This document shows positions 35,417 through 45,610 of a stretch of DNA of 64,000 nt, one piece after another. The notes below the pieces were generated by a model, which saw only the letters and a program-made list of their open reading frames with translations, did no database searches and had not been told where the DNA came from. The position numbers and the translations under genes are program-made. Positions within the stretch are counted from its first letter, which is position 1; each line of letters opens with the position of its first letter. Where the stretch lies: assembly GCA_025024175.1 (NCBI GenBank), contig QCXZ01000003.1:60778023-60842022 (forward strand), given 5' to 3'. Origin of the DNA: Rhyzopertha dominica. Taxonomy: Eukaryota; Arthropoda; Insecta; Coleoptera; Bostrichidae.

Positions 35417-35869
35417 CTGAAACATTAGGTATTCTTAATATAACTGACTCTAAATGCTGGGAAGTTGACGAGGTTGTTATAGATAAGTTGAGTACAAATA
35501 ATATTAATAAAGGGGCAAACTCCTGCTTTCAGCAATACGTGACCAAAAAGAACGGTTGCGAATCTTAAAAGGTGTGTCAAGTTGAAGCAAAAATGGCCCT
35601 AAATCCTTATTACTTTAAAAGTTGACATTTTGTAAGAAATATTTTGACAGGAACATAAACCTTTACAGTGCAGTTATCAAGAAAAATTCATAAAAAAGAA
35701 ATTCCACTTTCTGTTTCTGTTCTGTTTAGTTAGTTAGTTAGACCTCACGTTCTTGTTTACAAAAGTTTCAATTCCAAGATCCGTGACAATCATGCATCAA
35801 TTATTATCCCGGGGCAATCAGCCTGGTGTATTCGGAGACTTGATATAAAAATGTCTTACTTCAACGTAT
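35417..35869. other. Gap upstream of exon 16i
   Basis: A+T-rich intron sequence; nothing recognised. Confidence 0.3.
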
Positions 35870-36310
35870 TTCACATTTCATAGTCAATTCTGTGGACAAA
35901 TTTCGAGCACACCTATGGGTTCCCCATTGTTATCAGTAGTGGCAAACTTATTCATGGAAGCCTTTGACAAATAGCGGTAGAGTCACCAGACCTGAAACCT
36001 AAAATCTGTCTTCGTTATCTCGACGACACTTTTCATTATATGGCTTCACGGCTTCGGCAACTTAAAAATCTTCTTAGATCACCATAATTCCCAACATTCT
36101 GACATAAAATTCACCATTGAAATCGAAAGCAGCATTCCTGGATGTCCTTGTCACTGGTCTACTGGATGGTCGTTTAGACGAATCAGTCTATTGCAAATCC
36201 ACCCATACAGATCGGTATCACAAAAGCGTTCTGTCATGAATTCTCTTGTTAACCATGCTATATCAATTTCCAAAGACGGCTTTCAGATTAACTGTAAAGT
36301 AGATGAGGTA
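35870..36310 (+). mobile_element. Penelope-like retroelement RT remnant
   Basis: Plus-strand frames show TPMGSPLLSVVANLFMEAFD (about 35911-35970), then in shifted frames LRYLDDTFHYMASR-like sequence, HNSQHSDIKFTIEIE, and FLDVLVTGLLDGRLDESVYC followed by KSTHTDRY (about 36137-36210). The order GSP...A-N-L-x-M-E, DD, FLDV and THTDRY is diagnostic for Penelope-like reverse transcriptases. Frameshifts and stops show it is dead; no GIY-YIG endonuclease was found. Confidence 0.75.
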
Positions 36311-37082
36311 TTTTGTTCTTGGAGCTGTGTCGATCTATCAATTTTGTTTTTTTTTAATCCTGTTATATGCTACCAGCAACAGAGACGTTATTTTTTTCAA
36401 TCTGGATTTATTCCTTGTAAAAATTTGAGTCCAATGCGAGGATGAAATATTAAAGCTTGTCCCCATATAACTGTCATTTTAATCCAATTGAGTTAATATG
36501 GGGAGTAACAAAAATTATTTTGACAAAAATATTCCTAAGGCAGGATCAAAAGAAGTAGATGTCATAAAAATGTGGGAAGAAGCTCTCAGACGTAATTATG
36601 GTATTATTATTAACAAACTTGTTGAGAACTGCAGTATAAGGCTGTCGGTGTATTATTACTATTATTATTTAAAGAGTTTCATAAAATGTGTTTAGGGTTA
36701 TTTTTACTTTAACCTGCAGGTTGCACAGTTAGGAACGGTGAGTAACAAGATAGTAATAAGCGGCTTCAAAATTCGCAGCGATTCTTCTTGTCACACATTT
36801 GTGAAAGTACGAATTTTGCCGCTTTATTAAAATTCATACTCAACTTAAAATTGAGGGTGGTACTTTTAGATAACACCCTTGCCAACCCCCAGCCTTTATA
36901 GTTGGTTTTATGAANTATNGTAGCGTTTTTATTTGGGACAATGCAACTTAGCGTACGGAAAAATCCAACTCATAAATGAAACACTAAAATAGTGCAAGTA
37001 CACCTTCGTTTGCTATTATTTTATTTAACAACTTTAGCTTAGTAGATATTAATAAATGGCACTTGAAACGATGGAAAAAAAT
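36311..37082. other. Gap downstream of ZF17
   Basis: No gene. Two N bases at 36915 and 36919. A minus-strand AATAAA at 37020-37025 may serve ZF17, about 60 nt past its stop. Confidence 0.35.
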
Positions 37083-37276
37083 TTAAGTTGAAATCTCGCT
37101 GGTTCCTTCAATGCGATGCTTATACAAACAATGTCGCCTTAAATTAGCCCGAGTTCTGCTTTTGTAATCGCAAAGAGAACAGGCGTACTTTGCTGGCTTT
37201 CCACATGTCATTGACATATGTGTTTTCATCGAATTGGAATTTTTAAACGATTTACCACATCCTGTGCACATAGATC
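37083..37276 (-). CDS. lola: lola terminal exon ZF17 (CGKP family)
   Basis: The acceptor gtttctttttacag is at 37277; the split codon is GGA. Sixty-three residues: SMCTGCGKSFKNSNSMKTH, MSMTCGKPAKYA, then CSLCDYKSRTRANLRRHCLY, KHRIEGTSEIST and the stop. Sister of ZF15 and ZF13. In transcription order it precedes 16i/16, mirroring ZF15 before 14i/14. Confidence 0.93.
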
Positions 37277-38258
37277 CTGTAAAAAGAAACAGTAATGAAG
37301 AATGAAGAATTTTGCAGATTCGTACATTGTAAACAGCGCAAAGTCCAACAAAACTGAAATGAAACTATAGATGTGCAATTTACACATTTTCTAAAAACGC
37401 ATGTAAAGTATCCAAGCAAAGCTAAAAAAATACGATAAACCTTTACCATAATAATTTTCAAAGCCTAAATATTAAACATCTTCTCAGAAACTTTAGCTCG
37501 ACTTTTCAATGAAAAAAAAATCGAAATACCTTTTCAGAATTCTATATTATCTGGTAAGGGTTTTTCATACCCCCCAGTATATCTCGTCTGTAAATTAATA
37601 AACTTGAAGAAAATGAGCAGTGGCTGCAAACGAAAACAGTAACCAAATTAAACACAAAGCAAGGCCATACAAGAAATCAAATAATAGTAGGCAGGTAAAA
37701 GTTATCGCTTTATATTATCTCGTGCATCTACAACAAACAGAAACTCTTCCATTACAAATTTCCGTGCTTCACATTCTGTCACCGGTTCTACATAACACTG
37801 TTAGTGAAGTGTTGTGTTGTTCGTTAAAGAATAAAATCCAAGGAACTACTGAAGCCTCCAACGGTATCATAATACTATACATTTCTGAAGCAAATCGAAA
37901 TAAAGGTAAATAAGTTAATATTGAATCAATAAATGCTTTACCCTAAACACCCTAATTAAAGGATAGAGAGAAGAGGTCCCACAAGTTCTTCTATCCTCTT
38001 TTTTTGGCTTCTCCAACTCATTTATACACAAAAATGAGTGTTGGGTGGTAATGTATCTTCATGGCGTAAACATTTACATCATGTATCCGAATAATACCCA
38101 AAATGTATAGGTTTTAAGGCATCCTCATTGTTGGCTGGCGTGCGTGGTGCCACGAGACATAAAGAAGCTTTATGGAAATGCGTCTTGCACAAAATTTATT
38201 ACAATGAAAGATTTTTTATATATACATAATTTGGAACTGTACAAAGCAATAAGATGAT
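37277..38258. other. Gap between ZF18 and ZF17
   Basis: A+T-rich. A 97-codon plus-strand frame (37620-37913) has no recognisable domain and is probably chance. A minus-strand AATAAA at 38195-38200 may end ZF18 transcripts. Confidence 0.35.
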
Positions 38259-38449
38259 CTACAACACATCTCTATGTGCAGCTAGCATGTGACGCAGCAG
38301 ATGATGCTTGTAGAAGTATGTCATGTTACAATGGTCGCAGCAAAAATTCCTCTCCTTCTTGCACGAATACTTCTGGTGGTTAATCAACGATGACTTCAGT
38401 TTATATGACTTGCCGCAACTGCATGACACCATTTGTTCTTGCCCAACTC
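38259..38449 (-). CDS. lola: lola terminal exon ZF18 (C-x1-C finger)
   Basis: The acceptor cttatttgtag is at 38450; the split codon is GGA. Sixty-two residues: VGQEQMVSCSCGKSYKLKSS, INHQKYSCKKERNF, then CCDHCNMTYFYKHHLLRHML and AAHRDVL before TAG. Finger 1 has C-x1-C like ZF1. The linker is CKKERNF instead of CGKEPQF. The second finger is regular C2H2 (H-x4-H). Confidence 0.92.
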
Positions 38450-38982
38450 CTACAAATAAGGAAGTCACTAACTGAATTTGTGGAATGCATACGGGGATGC
38501 GGTAAAAATTAGTAGTTTTGGTAAACACTGCACACAATTTTACCTGATCAGTGTGGGGAATTGTTCCGGTTTCCTCTCCTCGGCATTGCAATTAAATTGT
38601 ATGAAAATCTAATAGAAGGTTAGACGTTGATAACTGTATAAAAATCTACATGTGTTAACAAAATTTGATAGCAAATAAATAAATTAAAACACATCCATAC
38701 GTAAGCATATGTACGTCCGTCTATTTTCTAATGAAGTATATGGTTTACGCAATCGCAAATTAGGTTCATGTAATTTAAGTTACTTGACACAATTGAGCGT
38801 TTAAAAGGTAAATGTTGTTTGCTTTGTACATAAAATATATTATGTTACATCTCAAATATCAGTAATATAAGCTATTCTATTCTGATATATTCAATAAGTT
38901 CCCAAATAAAATACAAAAATCGGAGCGACATTGCGATGTCCGTTGAAATTATAAAATCATGTAGTTAAATCCGGAATAACCC

Positions 38983-39380
38983 CTAGATCTTAAAATATTC
39001 CTCTTCTTGCACTAATACCTGCGACAGTCGCTCGTTACCATTTGCTACTGCCTGGCTCCTACAAATATTCAAATAAAAAAAAGCAACGTCCAAAATTGTT
39101 TGTGCACCTTTCGCTGCTCGTTGCATGTAATCCCGTATTAATTCTCTTACATCCACTTTCTTCAAACTATATGCATTTCTTTGGTGGTCAGGCGTGGACA
39201 AATGGTGTTTAAACGTCACATCACCTATATATGACAAATCGCAGGTTTCACAATAGTATTTTATGTCTTTCTCGCATCCACATGTTAAATTTGCCAGCAC
39301 AGCATTTTTATTGTAAAGCATTCCACACCTTGAGCACATAAACTCTTCAAGATTTGGTTGTATTGGTTCGAAAAGATTAC
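38983..39380 (-). CDS. lola: lola terminal exon ZF19 (degenerate fingers, long tail)
   Basis: The acceptor aggacaaacc-complement gtccttacag is at 39381; the split codon is GGT. At 131 residues it is the longest cassette. Lead NLFEPIQPNLEEF; finger 1 CSRCGMLYNKNAVLANLTCG has Leu where the His should be and the Cys displaced; finger 2 CETCDLSYIGDV...HHLSTPDH has five residues between its histidines, as in U1/matrin-type fingers. A 65-residue tail (RELIRDYMQRAAKGAQTILD...) looks helical and is unlike any other cassette. The full open frame argues for a used, specialised end. Confidence 0.82.
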
Positions 39381-39663
39381 CTGTAAGGACAAACCAAATA
39401 TTACACAACCGCATATTTTATAGAATATAAAAGAAGCTGTTTAAACATACAGCTACACTAACCATTCAGGTGATTTTTATCCTTAATTTCCAAGCACCTA
39501 CGGTATTTGCATAAAATATATCAATTAAGCCCTCTTTAGTAAGTTCCAAGAAACCTTAGTTTATCATTTCTTATATTTACCTTCAAGTGTTTTTGGTTAT
39601 CTAAATAGTAGTTTATATCTCATTTGTCGAAACAAACTTTCGTTATCAGTACCTACTACGTTA

Positions 39664-40873
39664 CAATTGGGTATTTGCCATGTATTTATATTTTATTAAA
39701 TTGCATATTAATAAGTAGTATCTAATCCGCAAAACAGCTGGAACAGCTTATAAAATCGAAAAAATGGATCGCAAGATGTATTTTTAATGTTAAAAATGTG
39801 AATATTTAAAGGGACCGCCAAAACGCGAACATATTGGCCGTGACGTCAGGTGTCATGTAAATGGCCGCTTGTTTACATCTGGGGTCAGCGCGTCACGCGT
39901 CAGCCTCAGCCCGTCAATTTATCAGTTTGTTGTTTGCGTTCGTTTTGTGACAAGCGAATTAAAATACGCCAAGAAAAAGTGAAGTACTTATGAGTTATGA
40001 CTTTTGAAGGCATTTTCATTGTTATGGAATTTGTGAACAACGACGAGCGGTTCAACGCGGCGGAGATAAGGAACTTAAAAGCAACAGCATAAGTGAACTT
40101 TTTATCAAATCAACATAGCATTGAAAATTTGATCACAATGGGTTGTTGAAGACATGCTATTTGTAAACATAAAAATGTAAGAATCAACAATGTACCCAAA
40201 ACTTGGCATTTATTATAGAGTTCAGAAGAATAAATATAAATTGCCATTTATTCTAGGGGCTCTTGCGGTTCGCTTCCGATCTGGCTAACAATCGAATATA
40301 TGGGGAACAACGTCTTTTTTTATTATAACATTTCCCTCTATCAACTTAAAACGCATTTAATTCTGCATATCCTCTTCAAGCTATAACTAAATGGAAACTG
40401 AATGGTGGTACACTTATAAACTCAAAAAGAATAAAACTTACAGTAAGAATTAAGATGATCTTCACAACAGAAAAACAATCTTCGCAATTTCGGCATATTA
40501 CGCCTAGCGGTCTTATACCACCTGTTGTGTTTTCCATACATAATAGATGCTTGAAAACTACACAAATCACTTTTTGGTGCGACCTCTTACGCCGTCCTTT
40601 CAATAAACATCACACGAAAGCTTTTCCAATACAAGAATGATGCTACACCATTAAACAGCACGCTCCTCGGTAATGTTTACATGACGCTGACGTCACGAGT
40701 TGAATAACCTTGGATAGAAGCGTTTTGGCGGCGACTCCTAAGATTTGAATTTCAGACGTGAAATTCTCTACCTACAAATATATTTTTTGTTTTTTTTTTA
40801 ACATGGCGTATGATATATATGCACTTCAAGATTCATTTTACGTAATTTAAAAAAATGTGATAATACCCGATTG
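39664..40873 (-). mobile_element. THAP-element remnant, left copy
   Basis: Starts caattgggtatttgcc and ends gataatacccgattg, which are inverted relatives of each other. On the minus strand at about 40600-40430, GGIRPLGVICRNCEDCF with CEDHL-like context recalls the end of a THAP DNA-binding domain, a domain of P-type DNA transposases. It is present again, inverted, at 41506-42756. The sequence cgtgacgtcaggtgtcatgtaaatggccgc (about 39839-39868) is highly conserved between copies. No complete transposase remains. Confidence 0.6.
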
Positions 40874-41304
40874 ACCGTATTAAAATTTATGGCGCAGTAT
40901 CGTCTTTCAAAAATGTGTCTTCTTATCTTCTACTAAATAGTAACAAATATAATTACATGCTATGCTCCACTAATGCAGTTTGTTTGTTGTCAGTGCGTTG
41001 GTACATGACTATAGTATTCCAAAGGTCGCCAGATTCTACCCAAACATCATGTCTAAGAAACTACTGTGCTATCCTCTTGCAACGGAAAGTGTATCCCGAA
41101 TTATTTATTAATTGAGTTTACATTAGCATCTATGATGAAGGAATTAATAAGGACCTAGGAAGTAAGGGAAAACTATATATCAGACCTCTTATCTCCAACT
41201 TCCAAGTACTTCCAAGTGTTTAGGTTTTTATCTGGAAATTTCAATCGTAAATCTAAAAAGGCGTTTTCTGTACAATAGTGAATATATAGACATGTATCAT
41301 GAGC

Positions 41305-41497
41305 ATGGACGTACCGAAGGGGGGGGGACAAGGGAAGGCATCTGCCTCCCCCCCTGGACTTGGGTTGCCAACTCTGGGCCCTTCCAATTTCCCATACATT
41401 TAATTATGTGTGTACACCTAAACAATGTCTTATTCACAAAATTGTAAATACAGTAAAATTTATAGGCAAGTGTATTTCACAATTTTCATCCAGATAT
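41305..41497. mobile_element. hAT-like fragment related to 5492-6792
   Basis: From catggacgtaccgaag through a C-rich tract to caattttcatccag it tracks 5492-5690, allowing small indels, and then stops. It sits in the 630-bp spacer between the two THAP copies, directly against the right one, so it is a truncated copy of the family described at 5492-6792. Confidence 0.65.
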
Positions 41498-41505
41498 TTG
41501 GGTAT

Positions 41506-42756
41506 TATCACTTTTTTTTTAATTACGTAAAATTAATCTTGAAGTGCATATACTATATCGTATGCCATGTTAAAAAAACAAAAAAATATTTGTAGGTAGA
41601 AAATTTCATTTCTGAAATTCGAATCTTAGGAGTCATCGCCAAAACGCTTCTATCCAAGGTTATTCAACTCGTGACGTCAAGTGTCATGTGAGCATTATCA
41701 AGGAGCGTACTGTTTAATGGTGTGGTATCATTCTTGTATTGGAAAAACTTTTGTGTGGTGTTTATTGAAAGCAGGGTGTAAAAGGTCGTACCAAAAAGTA
41801 ATTTGTGTAATTTTACAAGCATCTATTATGCATGGAAAACAAAACAAGTGTTGTTTTGATCATGGCTGTAAGAATACTTCCGTCAGTACCGCTAACAAAA
41901 TCTTTGTAGCCGTACCTCGAAATTATCAATGTATGAAAAAAAAGGTTTAAGACCGCTATGCGTGATATGCCGAAATGGCAGTTTATTTTTCTGTTGTGAA
42001 GATCATCTTAATTCTTAATGTAAGTTTTATTATTCTGTTTAGGGTTACAGGTGCTTACCATTCATTTTCCATTTTGCTATAGCCTAAAGAGGATATGGAA
42101 AATTATATGCGTTTTAAGTTGATAGAGGATAATGTTATAATAAAGACGTTGTTTTCCAAACATTCTACTGTTAGCCAAAACGGAAACGAGCCGCAAGAGC
42201 CCCGAAAATAAATGGCGCTATATATTTATTCTGACCTCTAAAATAAATGTCAAGTTTAGGGTACATTTTTGATTCTTACATTTTTACGTTTACAAATAGC
42301 AAGCTACGTTAATTTGATAAAAAGTTCACTTATGCTGTTACTTTTGGGTTCCTTATCTCTGCCGCGTTGAACCGCTCATCGCTGTTCACAAATTCCATAA
42401 CCACGAACATGCCTTCAGAAGTCATAACTAATAAGTATATCACTTTTTCTTGACGTATTTTAATTCACTTGCTACAAAATGAACGCATACTGATAAATTG
42501 ACAGGTTAAGGCCAAGACTGACGCGTGGCGCGCTGACCAGATGTAAACAAGCGGCCATTTACAAGACACCTGACGTCACGGCCAATATGTTCTCGTTTTG
42601 GCGCTCCCTTTAAATATTCACATTTTTAACATCCAAAATACACATTATGATCCATTTTTTTCGATTTTATAAGCCGTCACAGCTGTTTTGTGGATTAGTC
42701 GCTGCCTATTAATATGCAATTTAATAAAATATAAATACATGGCAAATACCCAATTA
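41506..42756 (+). mobile_element. THAP-element remnant, right (inverted) copy
   Basis: Reverse complement of the left copy, from tttgggtattatcac to ggcaaatacccaatta. The plus strand at about 41836-42017 encodes, with one frameshift, CCFDHGCKNTSVSTANKIF, VAVPRN, LRPLCVICRN and CCEDHLN: the C...C spacing, Pro and CEDH signature of a THAP domain. The rest of a P-type transposase is missing. The two copies plus spacer form a 3.1-kb near-palindrome. Confidence 0.65.
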
Positions 42757-44271
42757 GCAATAACCTATATAATGTAACCATACTTTAATGCATCAATTAT
42801 GTTATGAAAAAGTGTTGGATAGAATTGGATTTTGTAACGATTTTTTCAACGATTTTACCCAGATTTTACCAGGAGCTGTTAAATTTACAAGGTAATCTTT
42901 CCGTTTATATAACACCGCTCCACAGAAACACTTTTGATGTAACATAAAGCTGAATATCATATTGTAGTAGAATGAACCTATCGAACACTTAATATGGCCA
43001 GTAAAAAGTTACACGTTAAAGTTTTCTTGTTACATTAAACAAAATTTATGAAAAAGAGTTTTCACAAGGTTTTTTACTCGTCTATTGAAAAAAAAACAAA
43101 AATAAAAAACATTTATTTGAAATATACTAATTACATTTTAGCACATTTTCCACTTCATTTATTTATATTGTCCACGCTTTTGTCCATCAAATGTCTGATG
43201 TCTGTCATATTCATCGCTCCAGAACTGCTCAACAGGTGCTCGTTGATAGCTCGTTGTATAGGTCTCGACCTAACTTTGATTAACATGTATTTGACCTTCA
43301 GGAAATCTGCCCTCATCGGCCCTCCATTTATTTAACATATCTCGAAAACGTCTTGTTGAACAAGTCTTTGCCCAAAGATGATCAACTTGTACTTTTTTTG
43401 CTTCTATAAGATATGTATCTGCCATATCCATAATGAAACTAAATACATCTTGATGACATGAGGAAAATGCAATTGTCTTCTTTGCCGAAAAAGTTTTTTA
43501 ATATTGTTTCCGTTTATGGGGGTCACCTCTTTCCACTCAAAAACCTACAGTAATCACCCATCATGGCTGTACTTCAGTGTCCTTCGTAAAGTATTTTCAA
43601 TGTTCTTATACCTTGATGAAATTGTTCGCCATGCTCGTAATTGATTGTAATAAGCAACCTGACATGACGATGACGGATGGGTACTGCTGCATTATTAATT
43701 TGTAGATCTGTATTTTGGATACTACGCACATTCTTATTAGACAGGAAACTACATAATATTAACTTCTGCCGTACAATAAACTAATCAAAAAAAGTTTCAT
43801 TTCAATAATTTTCCACAAAATTAATAGAAATATGTCAATATAATAAAATATCCCTAGTTTCAAAATTGAATTATAGACACTTCCACTGATAGCATACATT
43901 TTCTTACTTTGCAAATCGACCAAACAAAGTTGTTTTAATTCACTGTCTCGGTTTACATTAGGACTGTAAAATGCCGTTTATTGTTGAACAGTAATTAATT
44001 AGCAACGTATGAGCAGTAGAATTTATAACGAAACGGTTTGAAAAATTTGTGACAGCTGAGAATTAGTACAATGTATTCCAATAAAATCATCAGGAATGTG
44101 GTAGTTTTTCGAATCCCGGGTGCCCCCTGGATTCTTAACGGAAAAGAACGTATTCAGAGAGGCTTAATTTATGTTGAAGGCTGACAGAAATATATTTGTA
44201 CATTTACTTTGTATTTTATATTTATTTATCCCTGTTACATATTAAAAACGTAATTTTACAAAGATTAGCCT
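42757..44271. other. Gap with an unidentified decayed coding stretch
   Basis: The minus strand from about 43740 to 43140 holds long broken frames (for example RTLKILYEGH, KLFRQRRQLHFPHV, RFRDMLNKWRADEGRFPEGQ, SRPIQRAINEHLLSS), which by their length and continuity look like a pseudogene or repeat-encoded protein. I do not recognise the family. A minus-strand AATAAA for ZF20 lies at 44221-44226. Confidence 0.4.
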
Positions 44272-44501
44272 TTAACCATTGGCTGCATTAGTTTGGTAAC
44301 CATTCATTCCTAGTCTGTCGTAGTCGTCCAGCAGTTCACGGTGCCTCGATAAAACATGACTTCGTACATTATTCCTTCTAAATGCGGCAAACGTGCAGTA
44401 TGGACATTTTAGTGTAGGTAGCTTACCACATTCATACTTTACGTGACGGGATAGGTTATGCTTCTGTCTATACACTTTGTAACAGTTATGACACTGAAAA
44501 C
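44272..44501 (-). CDS. lola: lola terminal exon ZF20
   Basis: The acceptor atatttttttag is at 44502; the split codon is GGT. Seventy-five residues: FQCHNCYKVYRQKHN...YECGKLPTL, then CPYCTFAAFRRNNVRSHVLS, RH, and an acidic-polar tail (ELLDDYDRLGMNGYQTNAANG). The tail is longer than in most cassettes. Minus-strand AATAAA at 44221-44226, 46 nt past the stop. Isolated: 4.9 kb from ZF19 and 0.8 kb from ZF21. Confidence 0.92.
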
Positions 44502-44696
44502 CTAAAAAAATATGGCTTGTTACAAACGGAAAAACAATGTTAAGCTTTAAAACTAGGCGTGCATCAATACCAAACTGTAGACTCAGTAAAACCTTTGTAT
44601 CATCTACGATTGAAGATTTTTTATATATATGTACCTACTTCTTACCACAAGAGCACTAGGAGCATCCTACTCATCTGATGCTAAAGGTATCATATA

Positions 44697-45010
44697 CAGG
44701 GTGATCCACTAAGGGTACGGAGCGGTTATATCTTGAAAACCCTTTACGCCATCGATTTGAGGAAAATTTTAGATAAAAACGTACAGGAGAAATTCACTAA
44801 AAATATGTCGAGGTTCCTAAATTTCCCCTTAGATGGGCACATTTGACGTCGTGTTACAAATAAATGCAAATAACCAAAATTTGCCGATAAAATGTAGGTG
44901 GAATGCAGAATTTTTAGAATCTCCTTTTGATAACCTAATATTTCCGCTGCATCATGTTTTCTCTAGTTGTGATGGTAACACTACTACAAAGCAAAATAAC
45001 CTCGAAACTT
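44697..45010. mobile_element. Single transposon end (cagggtgatccac)
   Basis: TA followed by cagggtgatccactaagggtacgg has the look of a mariner-type terminus. The matching end was not found and the right limit is arbitrary. It lies between ZF20 and ZF21. Confidence 0.35.
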
Positions 45011-45332
45011 GTAGTTGCAAACGCCTCAACCAAATTTAGCAAACGAAGATTAATAAAATAGTGATTAATATGTATTTAGTAATGGTAAATTGTCCCAAAA
45101 TTGGTTTCTCTAAATAGCTGTAGAAGAACAATTGTCATCTTTCATCGATTTCTCAAAAAATATATAAATAGGAGAGTATATTTTTCACTTCGTTTTGTAG
45201 GCTATTGTAAAATAAGTTTGACTTCGAACGCATTAATTTGTACGCCAATTAAATCAACCAACAATTTAAAACTAAAATTTTGTATTTCAGGTAAAAGTCT
45301 CTCCGGACAATATCGGTAATTAGAATCAAAAG

Positions 45333-45610
45333 TCAGTTTTGCTTGTGTTTAGATTCTATGTGTCCCTGCAAGTGATGTTTTCTTCTAGCACTATACGTGC
45401 ACGGACTGTAGTGACAGAAGAATGACCTCTCCTTTCCGCACTCGTAGTTCCTGTGGCGTTGTAGTGACCTCCTCCATTCGTACGATTTACCACAATTTGT
45501 ACATGGAAAGCAGGATTTTTCCTTCCCACATTCACATCTGCGGTGACGGTATAATGACGTCTTCCATTTGTAAACTTTGCCGCAGTCTGTACATGCGTAT
45601 TCTGTCTGAC
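45333..45610 (-). CDS. lola: lola terminal exon ZF21 (three-finger cassette)
   Basis: The acceptor ctacttgtag is at 45611; the split codon is GGT. Ninety-one residues with three fingers: CTDCGKVYKWKTSLYRHRRC, ECGKEKSCFP, CTNCGKSYEWRRSLQRHRNY, ECGKERSFF, and CHYSPCTYSARRKHHLQGHI closing at ESKH. The first two are tandem copies of one unit, so finger 1 has been duplicated inside the exon. The third has C-x4-C, as in ZF22 and ZF23. Short tail KQN before TGA. Confidence 0.93.

Noticed and set aside
37620..37913. 97-codon plus-strand frame as a gene
   Set aside because: No domain, codon use like the surrounding A+T-rich DNA, and inside a lola intron.
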